Source: Mytilisepta virgata (lineage: Eukaryota; Mollusca; Bivalvia; Mytilida; Mytilidae). Taken from it: 64,000 bases of DNA. Of this stretch, positions 1 through 11,500 are shown piece by piece (the first letter of the stretch is position 1; the number at the start of each line of letters is the position of its first letter). The stretch covers positions 37,101,204 through 37,165,203 of the forward strand of contig CM051511.1 of NCBI GenBank assembly GCA_028015205.1. Direction: 5' to 3'. The notes under the pieces are model-generated. The model was not told where the DNA came from. It saw only the letters and a list, made by a program, of their open reading frames with translations, and ran no database searches. The position numbers and the translations under genes were made by a program.

Positions 1-236
1 CACTTTGCTATACATATTTGCATCTTAGTGGGTGTCCCCTGGTTTTAAACAAATATATCTGGAATCGACAAACTCAGTTGACATACGGGATGGCATAGCT
101 CTGAGGAGGGTTGCCCTGAAAAATCTCCTAAAATAACCTGAAACATTGAATAAAATACATGTAATACAAAACACAATGTAAGGTCAAAATTGCGATCTAT
201 ACCGTAAATGGAAAATAGAAAAGGTATAAAGAAAAA

Positions 237-404
237 GTATGTGCATATATAGACAAGTATGTGCATATATAGACAAGTATGTGCATATATAGACAAGTAT
301 GTGCATATATAGATAAAGTATGTGCATACATAGACAAGTATGTGCATATATAGATAAAGTATGTGCATATATAGACAAGTATGTGCATATATAGAAATAA
401 GTAC
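237..404. repeat. 20-bp minisatellite, about 8 units
   Basis: About eight head-to-tail units of a 20-21 bp motif (core gtatgtgcatatatagacaa), with small variants such as gataaa for gacaa and catacata for catatata. It lies upstream of the first visible exon of gene A, so it is probably in that gene's intron 9. Long open frames on the minus strand here come only from the repeat (period-7-residue His/Tyr-rich peptides) and are not genes. The rest of 1-762 shows nothing I recognise. Confidence 0.9.
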
Positions 405-762
405 ATATAAGGCAGCTATGGCATTCCATATTCCTGCTTTGTACTAAACCGATACGATGAGCCGGATTTTTAATGTGCTAGCTCACGAGGTAACTGTCCG
501 CAGGAAGACATATCACCCCACTCAGACACAGTATACTGACTCCGAGCCTTTGCTCTTACTACTAGATGCCGCGTGCTTCGCGTAGAAGCAGCAAATACCA
601 ATTTTAATGACTTTGGTTTGAGGGATGCAATTAATTTTGGAACGAGACATTTAGTTCAAACATATTCCAGTCCAACATCACTGATACAGTGGTTAGTATT
701 TTGTCAATCCAACCAATCATCTGTATCGAAAATGAAGTGTCATTTTTCTACCCCAAATAAAG

Positions 763-1779
763 GTACGGTGGAGTGATGTATGGTATTACAAACACATGCG
801 CAACAATACCTGGTATGGTGGCACCAATAGCAGCAGCCGCTCTGACTCCACATGTAAGAATATTTTTGTGATTATTTGACATGTTTCTACCAAAACATAT
901 GATTTGTTTATATCATTGCGGAATTAGATGTCAATTGCGCGTATGTGATGAGTTGCCTGTGGCTAGGCGCTATTTTAACAGCCGATCCTTTCCAGTAGTA
1001 TTTTTTCCTTTTGAAAAAAGGACTAGGGTAAAAATTCGATCCATGACTGTTACACTAGAAGTTTATATCCAGCGGAATAAACATAAACAGTTAAAGAAAG
1101 AAATATGCTAGGATATATCATGTCCCGGAACTTCTGGACATCGTATTGGAAGAAAAGTACACTTACACTAATATGCCACATGTCTTCATTTTCATTCGTC
1201 CGATTGGCCTTACGTAATTCGTTGAATTTCGTGTCTGACAATGCATTGAAACTGTTCAGTGCTATATTATGCAATAAACTTTCCGACCATACATTTCTTG
1301 GTACTTGCTCTATAGATAGCAATTTCACCTACGCCAGTCGGAGCTGTTTTTCCGGAAGTTATCTAAAAACTGGGTTAAAAAATATTTAGCATAGACGATT
1401 TGGGTACCAGATATATATAATGTTTACACTCGATGTTTCCGCCCAGTGCAGCACCTAGCGTTAACTAGAATTGTTATTGTTATAGATAATGAACTGCCGA
1501 ATTCAAAGAGCTTGCTCATTTTGTGTGATATCGTTCTTCCTTTTAATTATTTTTTTTAATTTCATTTACAAATATGAAGATTTGATGTTGTTTTAGGATA
1601 CACAAGAAGAATGGCAGAAGGTTTTTTATGTCAGTGCGGCATTTTATGTAGCCGGGGCAACTGCATTCGGTTGTTTGGCGAGTGGGGATATACAGCCATG
1701 GGCTTTGGACAAAGATATTGATAAAGATAACGAAGTTGTAGTTGAAATTAATGTAATATCAAATAATAAGAATATATAA
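763..1779 (+). CDS. SLC17-type transporter gene A, 3' part (exons 10 and 11)
   Basis: This is the C-terminal end of a sialin/VGLUT-like anion carrier of the major facilitator superfamily. Two exons are seen. Exon 763-853 follows an AG acceptor and ends at GTAAGA; it encodes a [23 protein letters not shown] segment (TM10/11 region of SLC17). Exon 1597-1779 encodes DTQEEWQKVFYVSAAFYVAG, the last TM and a charged cytosolic tail ending in KNI and TAA. The first exon has exactly the length (91 nt) and phase of exon 10 in the complete genes B-D. The final exon is 183 nt against 159-180 nt in the others. Exons 1-9 lie upstream of the window; exon 9 was looked for in 1-762 and not found. Three overlapping AATAAA signals follow at 1802-1815. 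The intron 854-1596 shows no recognisable element. Confidence 0.85.
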
Positions 1780-1801
1780 TTTGCATACTTTAATAATGTA
1801 A

Positions 1802-1815
1802 AATAAATAAATAAA
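1802..1815 (+). promoter_or_regulatory. putative polyadenylation signals of gene A
   Basis: Three overlapping AATAAA hexamers begin 23 nt after the gene A stop codon. They are well placed for 3' end formation, which would give a very short 3' UTR and leave the duplicate exon at 3299 outside the normal transcript. Confidence 0.5.
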
Positions 1816-3298
1816 AAATTGAGGAACATAAAGCTCTAAATGCAAAACCAATAAGTTAGTCTTTTACCATAAATGACCACGTGATTTTTCCAAATGTCCC
1901 GGATGTAATGGCAAGTGACCTCGGTAATTATCGGCAAACTTCGGAAACGCAATAAAACCTAACTTACATGTGTGTTCATGGACACCTCATACCAACAGCG
2001 AAGATAATACAATATATCTACGAAATTCTTGATTAAACTTCTGGTTAAAGTTATTTTTGTTAAAAAAGAAATATAATTTATATTTGTGGATATCACAAAT
2101 TGCGCATTAATTACGGTATCCTACCTATATTTTGCATTACAAGGTCATCTCCAAATCCACGTCATCCTTACAATGGAATATCCGTTTGTCCTTCGAACTC
2201 CAAAGGTCATTTGCATTCCGGATCGAAAAAATGAAATGTTGTTCATATAAAACTTATCTCCAGCTCAATTGCTTGTATTTCGATACTAGCCCGACAATAA
2301 ATTGATACTTAAAATTTACTGTTACACAATTGTGCTTATTTTGGTTTATGAGGAAGCGGAGGAGAAGGAGAGGAAGAAAAGCTTCTTACTCTTGCCGTCT
2401 CTGTCTTGGTGTCCTTGGTGTCGTAAGTCGCCATCTAGAGAGATGTCTAGAGAGGTCGGATTTCCGGCCAATGTGACCTAGAGCTCTAATACTTGTGACA
2501 AGGATGGTTTGGCTTCTCATTTTCAATGTTACGCTCTTTCTACTGAGGGGAAGTCATTCTCACCAAGAGGTAATACAACCTCAGTATCAGATGAGATAGT
2601 TATTTTTAGGAGGTGATCCTTCCTTTTCATCACTGATGCGCTATATTCCTCGCTTTCAGTCCAAGCTCATACTGCTTTTCACGACTCCTTGCTGCTTTGG
2701 ATTGTACGCATCAGTTTTCGTCCCCATCATCGCTGCTCAGGACTATACTTTGATGCTCATTTCGGTTTTTTGAGGAAGAAGAGCAGGAGCAGGGATTATT
2801 GACTTCCTTTCTCGGCCTTGGTGTTCTTTGTGCTTTTAGTCGTAATCTAGTGACATTTTTATTTCTATAGACATAAAATTGGCCGCATCCATGCTACGCG
2901 GGCCTGTAAATGAGCCCGCTCTTGCGATGAAAATTATGGAGTCTTACTGGAAGAGAAAAGAGTATTTCGGAAACATTCTGATTTAGCACGAAAAGAAGCT
3001 TTAATTCAGGAATGTGTTGACTTCTGATAATGAAACTTCATTTGATTAGTCCAGACAGGGGCAGTTAATATATACATCTAGTCCTGTATTCACTTATCTA
3101 ACCCATATTACTAGCTCTATTGTACAAATTCTAGCTCTAACCCTTACCTTAGTTATAAAAGCCAGTCTCAACCCTTACCCTATGTGAGTGACATTATTTC
3201 CAGTTCCGGTATATACTACTTCTGGAGCAGCTATCCAGAAACTTACCGCCCCTGTTCATCCTTTACCATAAATTTTATAAGATCTAATGTTGTTCTAG
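1816..3298. other. spacer between gene A terminal exon and its duplicate
   Basis: No gene is recognisable. Around 2240-2330 is a fragment of the dispersed family also present at 34905-35290 and 41613-42024 (shared text 'tatttcgatactagcccg'). Two related GAGGAAG-rich blocks begin near 2348 and 2772; both are followed by 'ctcttgccgtctctgtcttggtgt' or 'ctttctcggccttggtgt' type text, so they look like a diverged internal duplication about 420 bp apart. Confidence 0.4.
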
Positions 3299-3480
3299 GA
3301 TACACAAGAAGAATGGCGGAATGTGTTTTATGTCAGTGCCGCATTTATGTAGCTGGGGCAACGTTATTTGGTTGTTTAGCAAGTGGTGAAATACAGCCAT
3401 GGGCATTGGACAAAGATATCGATAAAGATAATGAAATTGTGGTGAAAAATGTTGTTATACCAAATGATAAGAATATATAA
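3299..3480 (+). pseudogene. duplicate SLC17 terminal exon with a 1-bp deletion
   Basis: This is a second copy of the gene A last exon, 182 nt against 183, with a matching acceptor context ('gttgttctag' here, 'gttgttttag' there). Loss of one T in the run at about 3344-3346 puts TAG in frame at 3350-3352, right after [16 protein letters not shown]. Past the lesion the old frame stays open to the same terminal KNI-TAA, with mostly conservative changes, so decay is recent. It has EEWRNVFYV, as genes B-D do, where gene A has EEWQKVFYV. It could be an exon duplication, the remnant of a lost gene copy, or an alternative last exon that truncates TM12. An AATAAA at 3552 follows. A one-base assembly error is not excluded. 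Confidence 0.8.
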
Positions 3481-4325
3481 TTATAGTATAATAATATAAG
3501 AAAAAAAAAGAAAAATATATATATTTAAATTTATAAATACATGGAATTTAGAATAAAATTGTGAACAGGAAACTTAAAATCGAGTATTCACGGAAGAAAT
3601 ATGCCCTTTTACTCATTCAAAAGTGAAGAGCTGGAAAATCTTCAACTCGTTTTTAAAATTCAGCGTCTTTTCCCTCGTTTCGATGCGCTACAATCTGGAA
3701 AGACCGTAAATTTTAAAAACTCGTTGAAGATTTTTCGGTCTTCACTTCGATCCTATTATTCTACAACAACTGAAGAGAACAGATTAGTCTGTCAATTGAT
3801 ATTCCATAACGATAGATTCGGGAATCTCTCTATTTATTCTTTAAAACAAATTAAGTAAAAAATATTGCTATACCTTTTGTTTCGATCATTTGTTATTAAC
3901 TATTTTGTGTTTTCCACTGCTGAAATACCGCAATTTTTTACTAGAGCGGATTTTCCATGTGCAGTTTATTGATTTAATATTACGTTACAACATACAAATG
4001 TGACGTTGCTGAATGTGTGAAATATTTGTTTCCAAACATTTGAACCACTTTGCCTTTTTGGATGTACCTAATTGTTATTTCAAATGTAGAGAATTCCAAT
4101 AACGCCAAGACTTGTCATCAAGAAATCAGTTGCCGAACTAGGTAGGACAAACGGTAGACTATAAAGAGCTTCAACGTTACATAAAATATTTTTCAAAATC
4201 TGATCAGGATGAAAAATATGGAGAATTGATTCGCGACAAACAGACAATATTCCCTTGATTTCAACACGTGAAGAGATTGATTGTTGCTGAGCGCTAATTT
4301 GAAAACTGTAGTACAAGTACAAGTA

Positions 4326-4566
4326 ACAAAACAAAATTTGACGGTTCTACTTAAAGTCAGTTTGAATAAGTTTGAAGTCAATTTGGTTCAACGTGAAATC
4401 CATTCAAATAAGTGGGTTCTACGTAAGTCAATCAGCTCTTTTGATATGTAGAATATCAGACCGTCCTATTTTAAAGACTGTAGAGATAAATAGGATTTAA
4501 GCTTACTTTTGTTTAAATTTTGAAACCGACATTTTAAATTTGATTGATCGATTACCGTTTGCTTAA
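4326..4566. repeat. dispersed repeat, copy 1 (pair with 8002-8310)
   Basis: It starts 'caaaatttgacggttctac' and ends 'ttaccgtttgcttaac'. The same sequence, slightly longer, occurs in direct orientation at 8002-8310 in intron 1 of gene B. The long shared stretch includes 'tagaatatcagaccgtcc'. No coding content. The remaining spacer 3481-5512 shows nothing else I recognise beyond AT-rich sequence. Confidence 0.8.
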
Positions 4567-5512
4567 CCTGAAATCTTTATATGTAATGTTAGCGACCCTT
4601 TTACGTTGGAAGACTTCCATATAATAGTTTCTGAAGTATTCAACTTAAGTTACATTTATCATAAAGGTTTGTGTTGATTTTTGCTTTTTCTACATACTTC
4701 GTATAACTATTTTGTATAATGTATACGTATATATAGAGCATATTATCGCTCTTCTATATCGTGCAGAAACACTAGCAGTCAAAACAAAAAACTGCTATAA
4801 AAATAAAAAGTTACCAATTAAGTCTGTTATATTATTAAGGATGCTCGCTGGTCATGTTTTGGTCTTTTTGTCAGATTTTAGGAATCCTCGGGTTTTATCT
4901 ATTTCTTAAACATGAAATTTTTTGCCCAGGAACCTCCACTTTTTCTTTTATAATTCAATCATATATTTCTTAAAATGGTATTTGACAAAATTTTATGAAA
5001 TCCTTTTTATTTTTTTCATACATTTTGAGAGACTGAAGTTGTCAATGCAAAGACAAAGAAAAATCGAGAGAAAACCCATTTCCTGCAAATTTTCAAGGCC
5101 TTATAGCTCTAAAATGAGCACATGAAGCTCTACTTTTTTTCTTGCTTATTTGTTTACTATTGATATGTTCTCTCAAACTAAAACACATATTTCAAATCCT
5201 ATTTATTTCATATTAGACCAGCGATCATCCTTAAATAATTATTTTACTTATTATTTTCTTCATTCACAGAATTAAACAGGGAATCTGAATATTGAGAAAA
5301 ATTGGAAAAAATAACCAATTTGAATGTCGCAATGTTCAATTTTATTTATCATGAACAATCAATGTCATTGAACATTATGAATATAAGTAAACATCATAAC
5401 TCTGAATGGGTATAATTATTTTTTTTACTATTCAAAATATGTGGGACACCATGGTAATAAAAAATATGAGTACCCCCAAGTAAAGCCCTTAGATAAGAGA
5501 CAACAGATGCAT

Positions 5513-5581
5513 ACTTAACAATGAGGTTAATTACCAATGATCTGAATGATATAATATACTAAAGTAGGTCTATAGTTCATA
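5513..5581 (+). promoter_or_regulatory. conserved 5' flank of gene B
   Basis: The bases just before the gene B start codon match those before gene C (25980-26068): both have 'gatctgaat', then 'aatatacta', then 'taggtctatagtt', then the ATG within 'taatggcag' or 'cataatggcag'. The block probably contains 5' UTR and core promoter. No certain TATA box or initiator can be assigned by eye. Confidence 0.35.
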
Positions 5582-8500
5582 ATGGCAGATAATAAAGATA
5601 AAGAATTACCAACGTTTCTTGAAAACAGTATTCCGAAGAAAGGTAAGAAATATATTTATTATATATATATATATATCCACAAAACTTGCTGTGCAATATT
5701 TCTACAGAAAGTCTCGTCAATCTAACGTGAATATGTGTCGTAAGAAGCATAGTTTTGTACAAAAAAAATGTATTTTTTTCAGAATGGCAGTAATTGATTC
5801 AGTGTAAAGTTTTCTGCCTTCATACGTCAGATTCACTGTTATAATTAGACTTCGCACGGGTAGACAATAAGACATATGCAAAAAATCGCTCATAAACTAC
5901 ACATAGCAGTTTTTTTCCCATAAAATTTATTTAGTTAATGATGATGTAAGGGAAAGGCGGATGTGTGGGTTGATATGTATGAAAAAAAAAAATAACACAA
6001 AATGATATTGGATAAAAAAAACTTAACAAGCATACCTGCTACGAATATGGTGTTCATTGTAGTATAAAAAAATCATTTCGGAAGTAGTCGATAAATAGCA
6101 AGGGCCGCAGCAGCAAAAAATTGTCCAATATCCTTTTTCAAACTTTGGCAATTGTTCGCTTCCGTCCCGGTACAGCTATGCTGAACTTCGCTTTACCGGA
6201 TGTCAATCACTGTGTGGAAATTGGTCATTTTTGATATCGGTACACTGTTACGATCAACCGATTCATGATAACGACTATAAAAAAATCCACAGTGATTACA
6301 AAATGTATCTCTAATATATTCAAAAACTTTAGTTTGTTTAATGACAACGTTTCCATCTTAGTTTTTATATTGAAAGTCATTGTACATTCAATCGACGTAT
6401 CACACCATATGTCTCGAAAAAAGACCAGCTTTATAACTTAACACGGATATATTTCTTTTCATATGGCCAAGTCAAAATAAATTTATCGCAATGGACACTT
6501 TCTCATTTGCCATTAACTATTACTTCTAGAGCATTGTTCTTTTTCAGAGAATTTTGATTTTTTTATGAAACATTGCTTTCGTCAATACTTTGCAAAAAAT
6601 CGTATATTTTTATGATTTTGGGGAATCCCTTCTTGTGTGGTTTTGATGTGAGACCTGCAAATAACATTAAATTGAATCAAATCTGTCAAAAAATTCTAAG
6701 GACAAACTCTAATAACTTATACGTCTCGTATTCTTTTCCTGTTTTCAGGGTTTCCGATAGGTTGGAGAACTATTTAATAATTTACATGTGATTTGTTGTT
6801 CCTGATCGGTGAAATTACAATTCAATTATCTCGATGCTTTTCGAGGATTCTGAAACAAAGTATCACTGACATCTGCAATATCTACATAATAAAAATATCT
6901 CTTGACGAGAACAAATAGTCAGTTGTCTAAATTAATCAACGGGGATATCAAGGTTATTCAGTTTCCATATGTAACGTAGAGAGGCAATACGGGGTTCATA
7001 GTAAACTATATATTATAACGACTAATTCAATATTAAAAGCCGTTAACAGAATTAGAAAAGTCAGTGGGTTATTAGTCTGGATAGTTTTAATAACTATTTT
7101 GAATGTAGAAATACGACAATCAATTGCGATAACTAAGTAGTAAATTATGTTTCATAGTCGCTGTACAGTATCAGCATGTGTTTTGTTTTAATTATGTCAG
7201 TTTTGATTGATTTTCTTTGTGTAAGAGGTTGGTGCATAGTTGGTGCATATTTGATGGCAAAGTAGGTCACAGTTTATTGGTGAAATATAGGTTAAGTGTT
7301 TTGGTGGATTCTGGGTGAATATTTGGTGGCAAAATGTATAGAAAGGCCTTAGTTCTGCTGTTGGTTGGTTTGTTAGTTAATTATTAGTGAGTTAGATAGA
7401 TATATATAGTTAGATGGATAGAAATAGATATGATAGGAATATGGAGTTTGGGATTTAAGTAGGCACTGTAATATTGTTAGTGGAATTTTATTAGTCGTCG
7501 ACGCAATTTGTGGCTATTTGTTGTTAGCTTGCCTAACATGAAGCCTCATGGATAGTTTTAAGACATCACTTACCGTAACTGGAAGTGAGTGTTCTTTTTT
7601 GTGTTGTTGTGTGACATAAAATGTAGCTTACCGTAACTGGAAGCATATGTTAATGTGATGATGATTTTTTGAAGTATTAAGTGCCTGGTTGTTTTGATTA
7701 TAATGGATTTAAGCAGCCACTTCACTATGATTGGAGTTAAACCTACATTTTATTAATATCTAAAGAATTTGCTTGTGTATATGCTTGGATTAAGTAAACA
7801 ATAAATATCATAATCGTACTTATATGTGTATTTTGTGACAATTAAGGATTACAACCCCATTACTGGATCTGTCGCGCCCTTATCCACCCTGGCATAAATG
7901 AACGTTATACTCGACCGCCATGACATTACTAAGAACCTTTTCTTGCACAATGTTTTTGTTAACCTTCTTTGTCGTGAAATTCGCTGCAAAGTCTTTAACA
8001 GTTAACAAAACAAATTTTGACGGTTCTACTTAAAGTCAGTTTGAATAAGCAGTTCTATTTGAAGTCAATTCTACTTGAAGTCAATTTGGTTCAACATGAA
8101 ATCCATTTAAATAAGCGGGTTCTACTTGAAGTCAATTTGAATATTTTATGACATATAAAATTTGAATTCGCTATCAGCTCTTTTGATATGTAGAATATCA
8201 GACCGTCCTATTTTAAAAACTGTAGTGATAAATAGGATTTCAGCTTACTTTTGTTTAAATTTTGAAACCGACATTCTAAATTTGATTGATTTATTACCGT
8301 TTGCTTAACATCCAGTGGCATTTTCAAGACGAGAACGAGTTCAACGATAAAAAGGGGATAAGAGGGGAACGAATTTTGACTGCCACTGGAAAAGGATGAA
8401 GAGTTTGGAAGGGGCGGATAATTCAGTTCAGCCTTTTGTAGTGGCCATTAACCTAACCTTTCTGGAAATCTACAGAATGTTTATTAAACATGCAAGGATC

Positions 8501-11500
8501 GTATCATTCTCCCAAAAAAGTACCTGATGTGGCCACCGGTAGGGCGAACACTTTTTTATTTTTAATTTCTTGAAAATTGAAGAATACGTGGCGAATTTTC
8601 ATCATTTTTGCAAAAGGAAGCGGCAATAATTTTTCTTAAAATTTACAAAGTGGCGAAATCCAAAGAACTTAAAATCAATTTAGTGTGGTCTAAGAAACTA
8701 TTATGTAATTATTATGTAAGGGTATATTATTTTTATCATAGAAAAAGTTCCGACGATCTTCTCACAGAGATGGATATTAGCATACCTTTGTTTTACTGGA
8801 TATTTGTGCGTTTATGCCGTGAGAGTTAATATTAGTGTGGCCCTAGTGTGTATGGTTAGGACGCCATTTGATAATGGATCAATTGTGACGTCAAATACGA
8901 CAAATATCACTCAAAATGTATGTGGGGAGTTGGAGACTCAAAGCCATAAGAGTGAAAATGTAATGTATATTATATATATGAAAAAAGCAGTGGTTTTGTA
9001 GACTTTACATAAACATATATATGGAAATAATAAATTTGGTACGATCTGAATTGATATTCATCAGGAACGCTAGTTACCAAACCTTTGTAAAGTTGAAAAT
9101 AACCAAAGACAAAAATAAAATGAAATGAAGTTACAAAAAACTTGATATTACCTTTCACACAGAGAGTTGAAAGATACGGGAATTCCACACGAGGCGTCAT
9201 ATTTTCGGTCTTATCCTACAACTTTCCGTATAAAAGATAAATTTTCTGTCAGTTCAGACCGAAATGCAGATCGGTAGGAGAATTGCCGTCACAACAAGAA
9301 ATGACGACGGAATCTAGAGAAAAACAAGCATGTCATTAACCACCAAAATGATCATAGTAATTAAACTTTATATTATAAGTATGAAACTAGCTACTAAATT
9401 TAACTGCCAATTTTGTAAGAGTTTTCTATCTATAAGCAATTTCTTTAACAGTTTTCCCGAAAATTCGAATTTTTTGAAATTATGACTTCGCTGAAATTAT
9501 ATTACGTTTTTTTTGTCACATGATGTAAAGCAAGGATTCTCTTCCACCTTTGTAAAGAGAGAAAAACCCAGGCTTAAATGGGTGAAGGAAAAATCTATGC
9601 TCGAGGTAGTTGATGGTAAACCTATTACAGAAAAACGAGAAAAGTTCATCACATTGCTATTCTACTTATTCAGAAAAATGTCTTTTCATACGGCCAACTT
9701 AAATTGAATTTATCGTAATGGACACGTTCTCCCTTGCTAACAATTACTGTTATTGCATTTTTCTTGTACCGGTAATTTGATTTTTTTTTAACTTTTCTGT
9801 CTTGCGTGCTTTGCAAAACTACCAAACATTCTTTCTGTATTTTGTAATCTCGCTTTAATTCCTTCATTGGAAATACGTTTTAATGGCCTTGATTCTGTGA
9901 CATTGCAAAGAACCTCCATCGGGTAGGGAAACTAGAAAAAAAAACGAATATTAAAAGGGCAGACTATAATAACTTTAATATATGCGGTAATGTAATTTTC
10001 TACGAACTGTTGTACGTTTTTCAGAGAGGAGAATTTGACTGGGACAAAACTACCAAATCTACAATATTGTCGTCATTTTTCTATGGATATATATTTACAC
10101 AACTTCCTGGTGGATGGTTAGCTGATAGGTTCGGCGGTAGGCGTGTCTTTGGTGTTTCCATGGCAATAGCAACCGTATTAACAATTCTAACACCAATCTG
10201 TGCGAGAACGTCTGTCATATTATTATACATTTCAAGAATAGTTTTAGGACTTGCGACGGTATCTATTTTTTTACAATGTTATTCCAATTACATGCATATT
10301 TTCACAAACTTTTTCTAATCAGTAATGATGAAGGCCGAACAATTGAAACGCCGTAATAATAGTCCAAAATATGGTCGAACAGATTTCATACAATAGATGT
10401 ACTCATCATTATTCCTGACATGCGGTTGACTATTCCGCCAAAAGTTGTCGTTCTTTACAGCAGGTGTCTCACAAGGAACACACCGATTTATCTTTCAATC
10501 CGAATGATAAAACAGAAAATCCCGAAAGGTGAAGGGAATTCCTCATTATATAGGATGTGCTGTCAATTTTATGTAGCTGGGATACATTTGAATATTTTCA
10601 AGGTCTTACCAGTGAAAAAAAAATGGAAAAGTCCAAAGTTCTCGATTGCACAGTTAATTGTTTTTAAGGAATTCCGTTTTTCGTTTGAACTCCTCGATCT
10701 TTTTCCTTCAATGATGTTGAAATGCCACAAGTGACCTCGAAATCACACCTGCTGTGAGGAACGATAACTCTGTCAAAATATGATAAAAAACGTATGCATC
10801 CCGAGCTCTGCAAGTAGGGAATTTGTAAAATTAGCTCAAAAACAACATTTGTTGCTTACAGTGCGAATTATAAATTAATCTCTATCAGATAAACTACTAG
10901 TTAAAACTTCTGATAGCAGCGCAGCGAGCGCTTATAGGAAAAAATGGATAACAGGAAAGGTCAACAATGACATACAAATCAATCAATGCCACGCATTAGA
11001 CGGAACCCTGCACAAAACTCAACATAAAAGATCACAAGACACAAACATAAATACAACAAAGCCAGGATCATATTGGTCTTCTAGAAAAAGTTTTGTTTAG
11101 CGGAGAAAACTATCCAAGGTAAAATGGTCCTTGTTGTGGTACATACTAAGGTTTGGAAAAGCTTCGTTCACCGCAAACGTGGAATGTCTATGCGATTTAA
11201 GGCCATATACCTATGGGATTATAACATCCGGAAGTTAAACCGGTGACTATTTCTTTCCGAGTATGTTGCCTTCGCAAAATAACAAGGATTTAGTTTGCAC
11301 CGAATTCTAATTTGGAACCCAATTATACAATTAAGTCTACGACAAGGATAGTGTATATAATTATTTGAATTAAAAAATATTTTTTAATATAGGGAGTGGT
11401 ATTTCCGGTTGGCCATTCATTATGGGGTAGATGGGCTCCGACAATGGAAAGAAGTAAACTTGTGGCTACATCATATTCAGGCAAGTTTTATTTTCAAACT

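Noticed and set aside
45..429. Several minus-strand frames rich in His, Tyr and Cys (81-107 codons)
   Set aside because: All are the 20-bp minisatellite read in different frames.
573..776. Frame overlapping the acceptor of gene A exon 10
   Set aside because: No similarity to exon 9 of B-D; it uses a different frame from exon 10 and is a shadow.
9513..9707. 64-codon frame with Lys-rich sequence in gene B intron 2
   Set aside because: Similar intronic text in gene C (about 28620-28730) does not keep the frame; it is conserved intron sequence from duplication rather than a gene.
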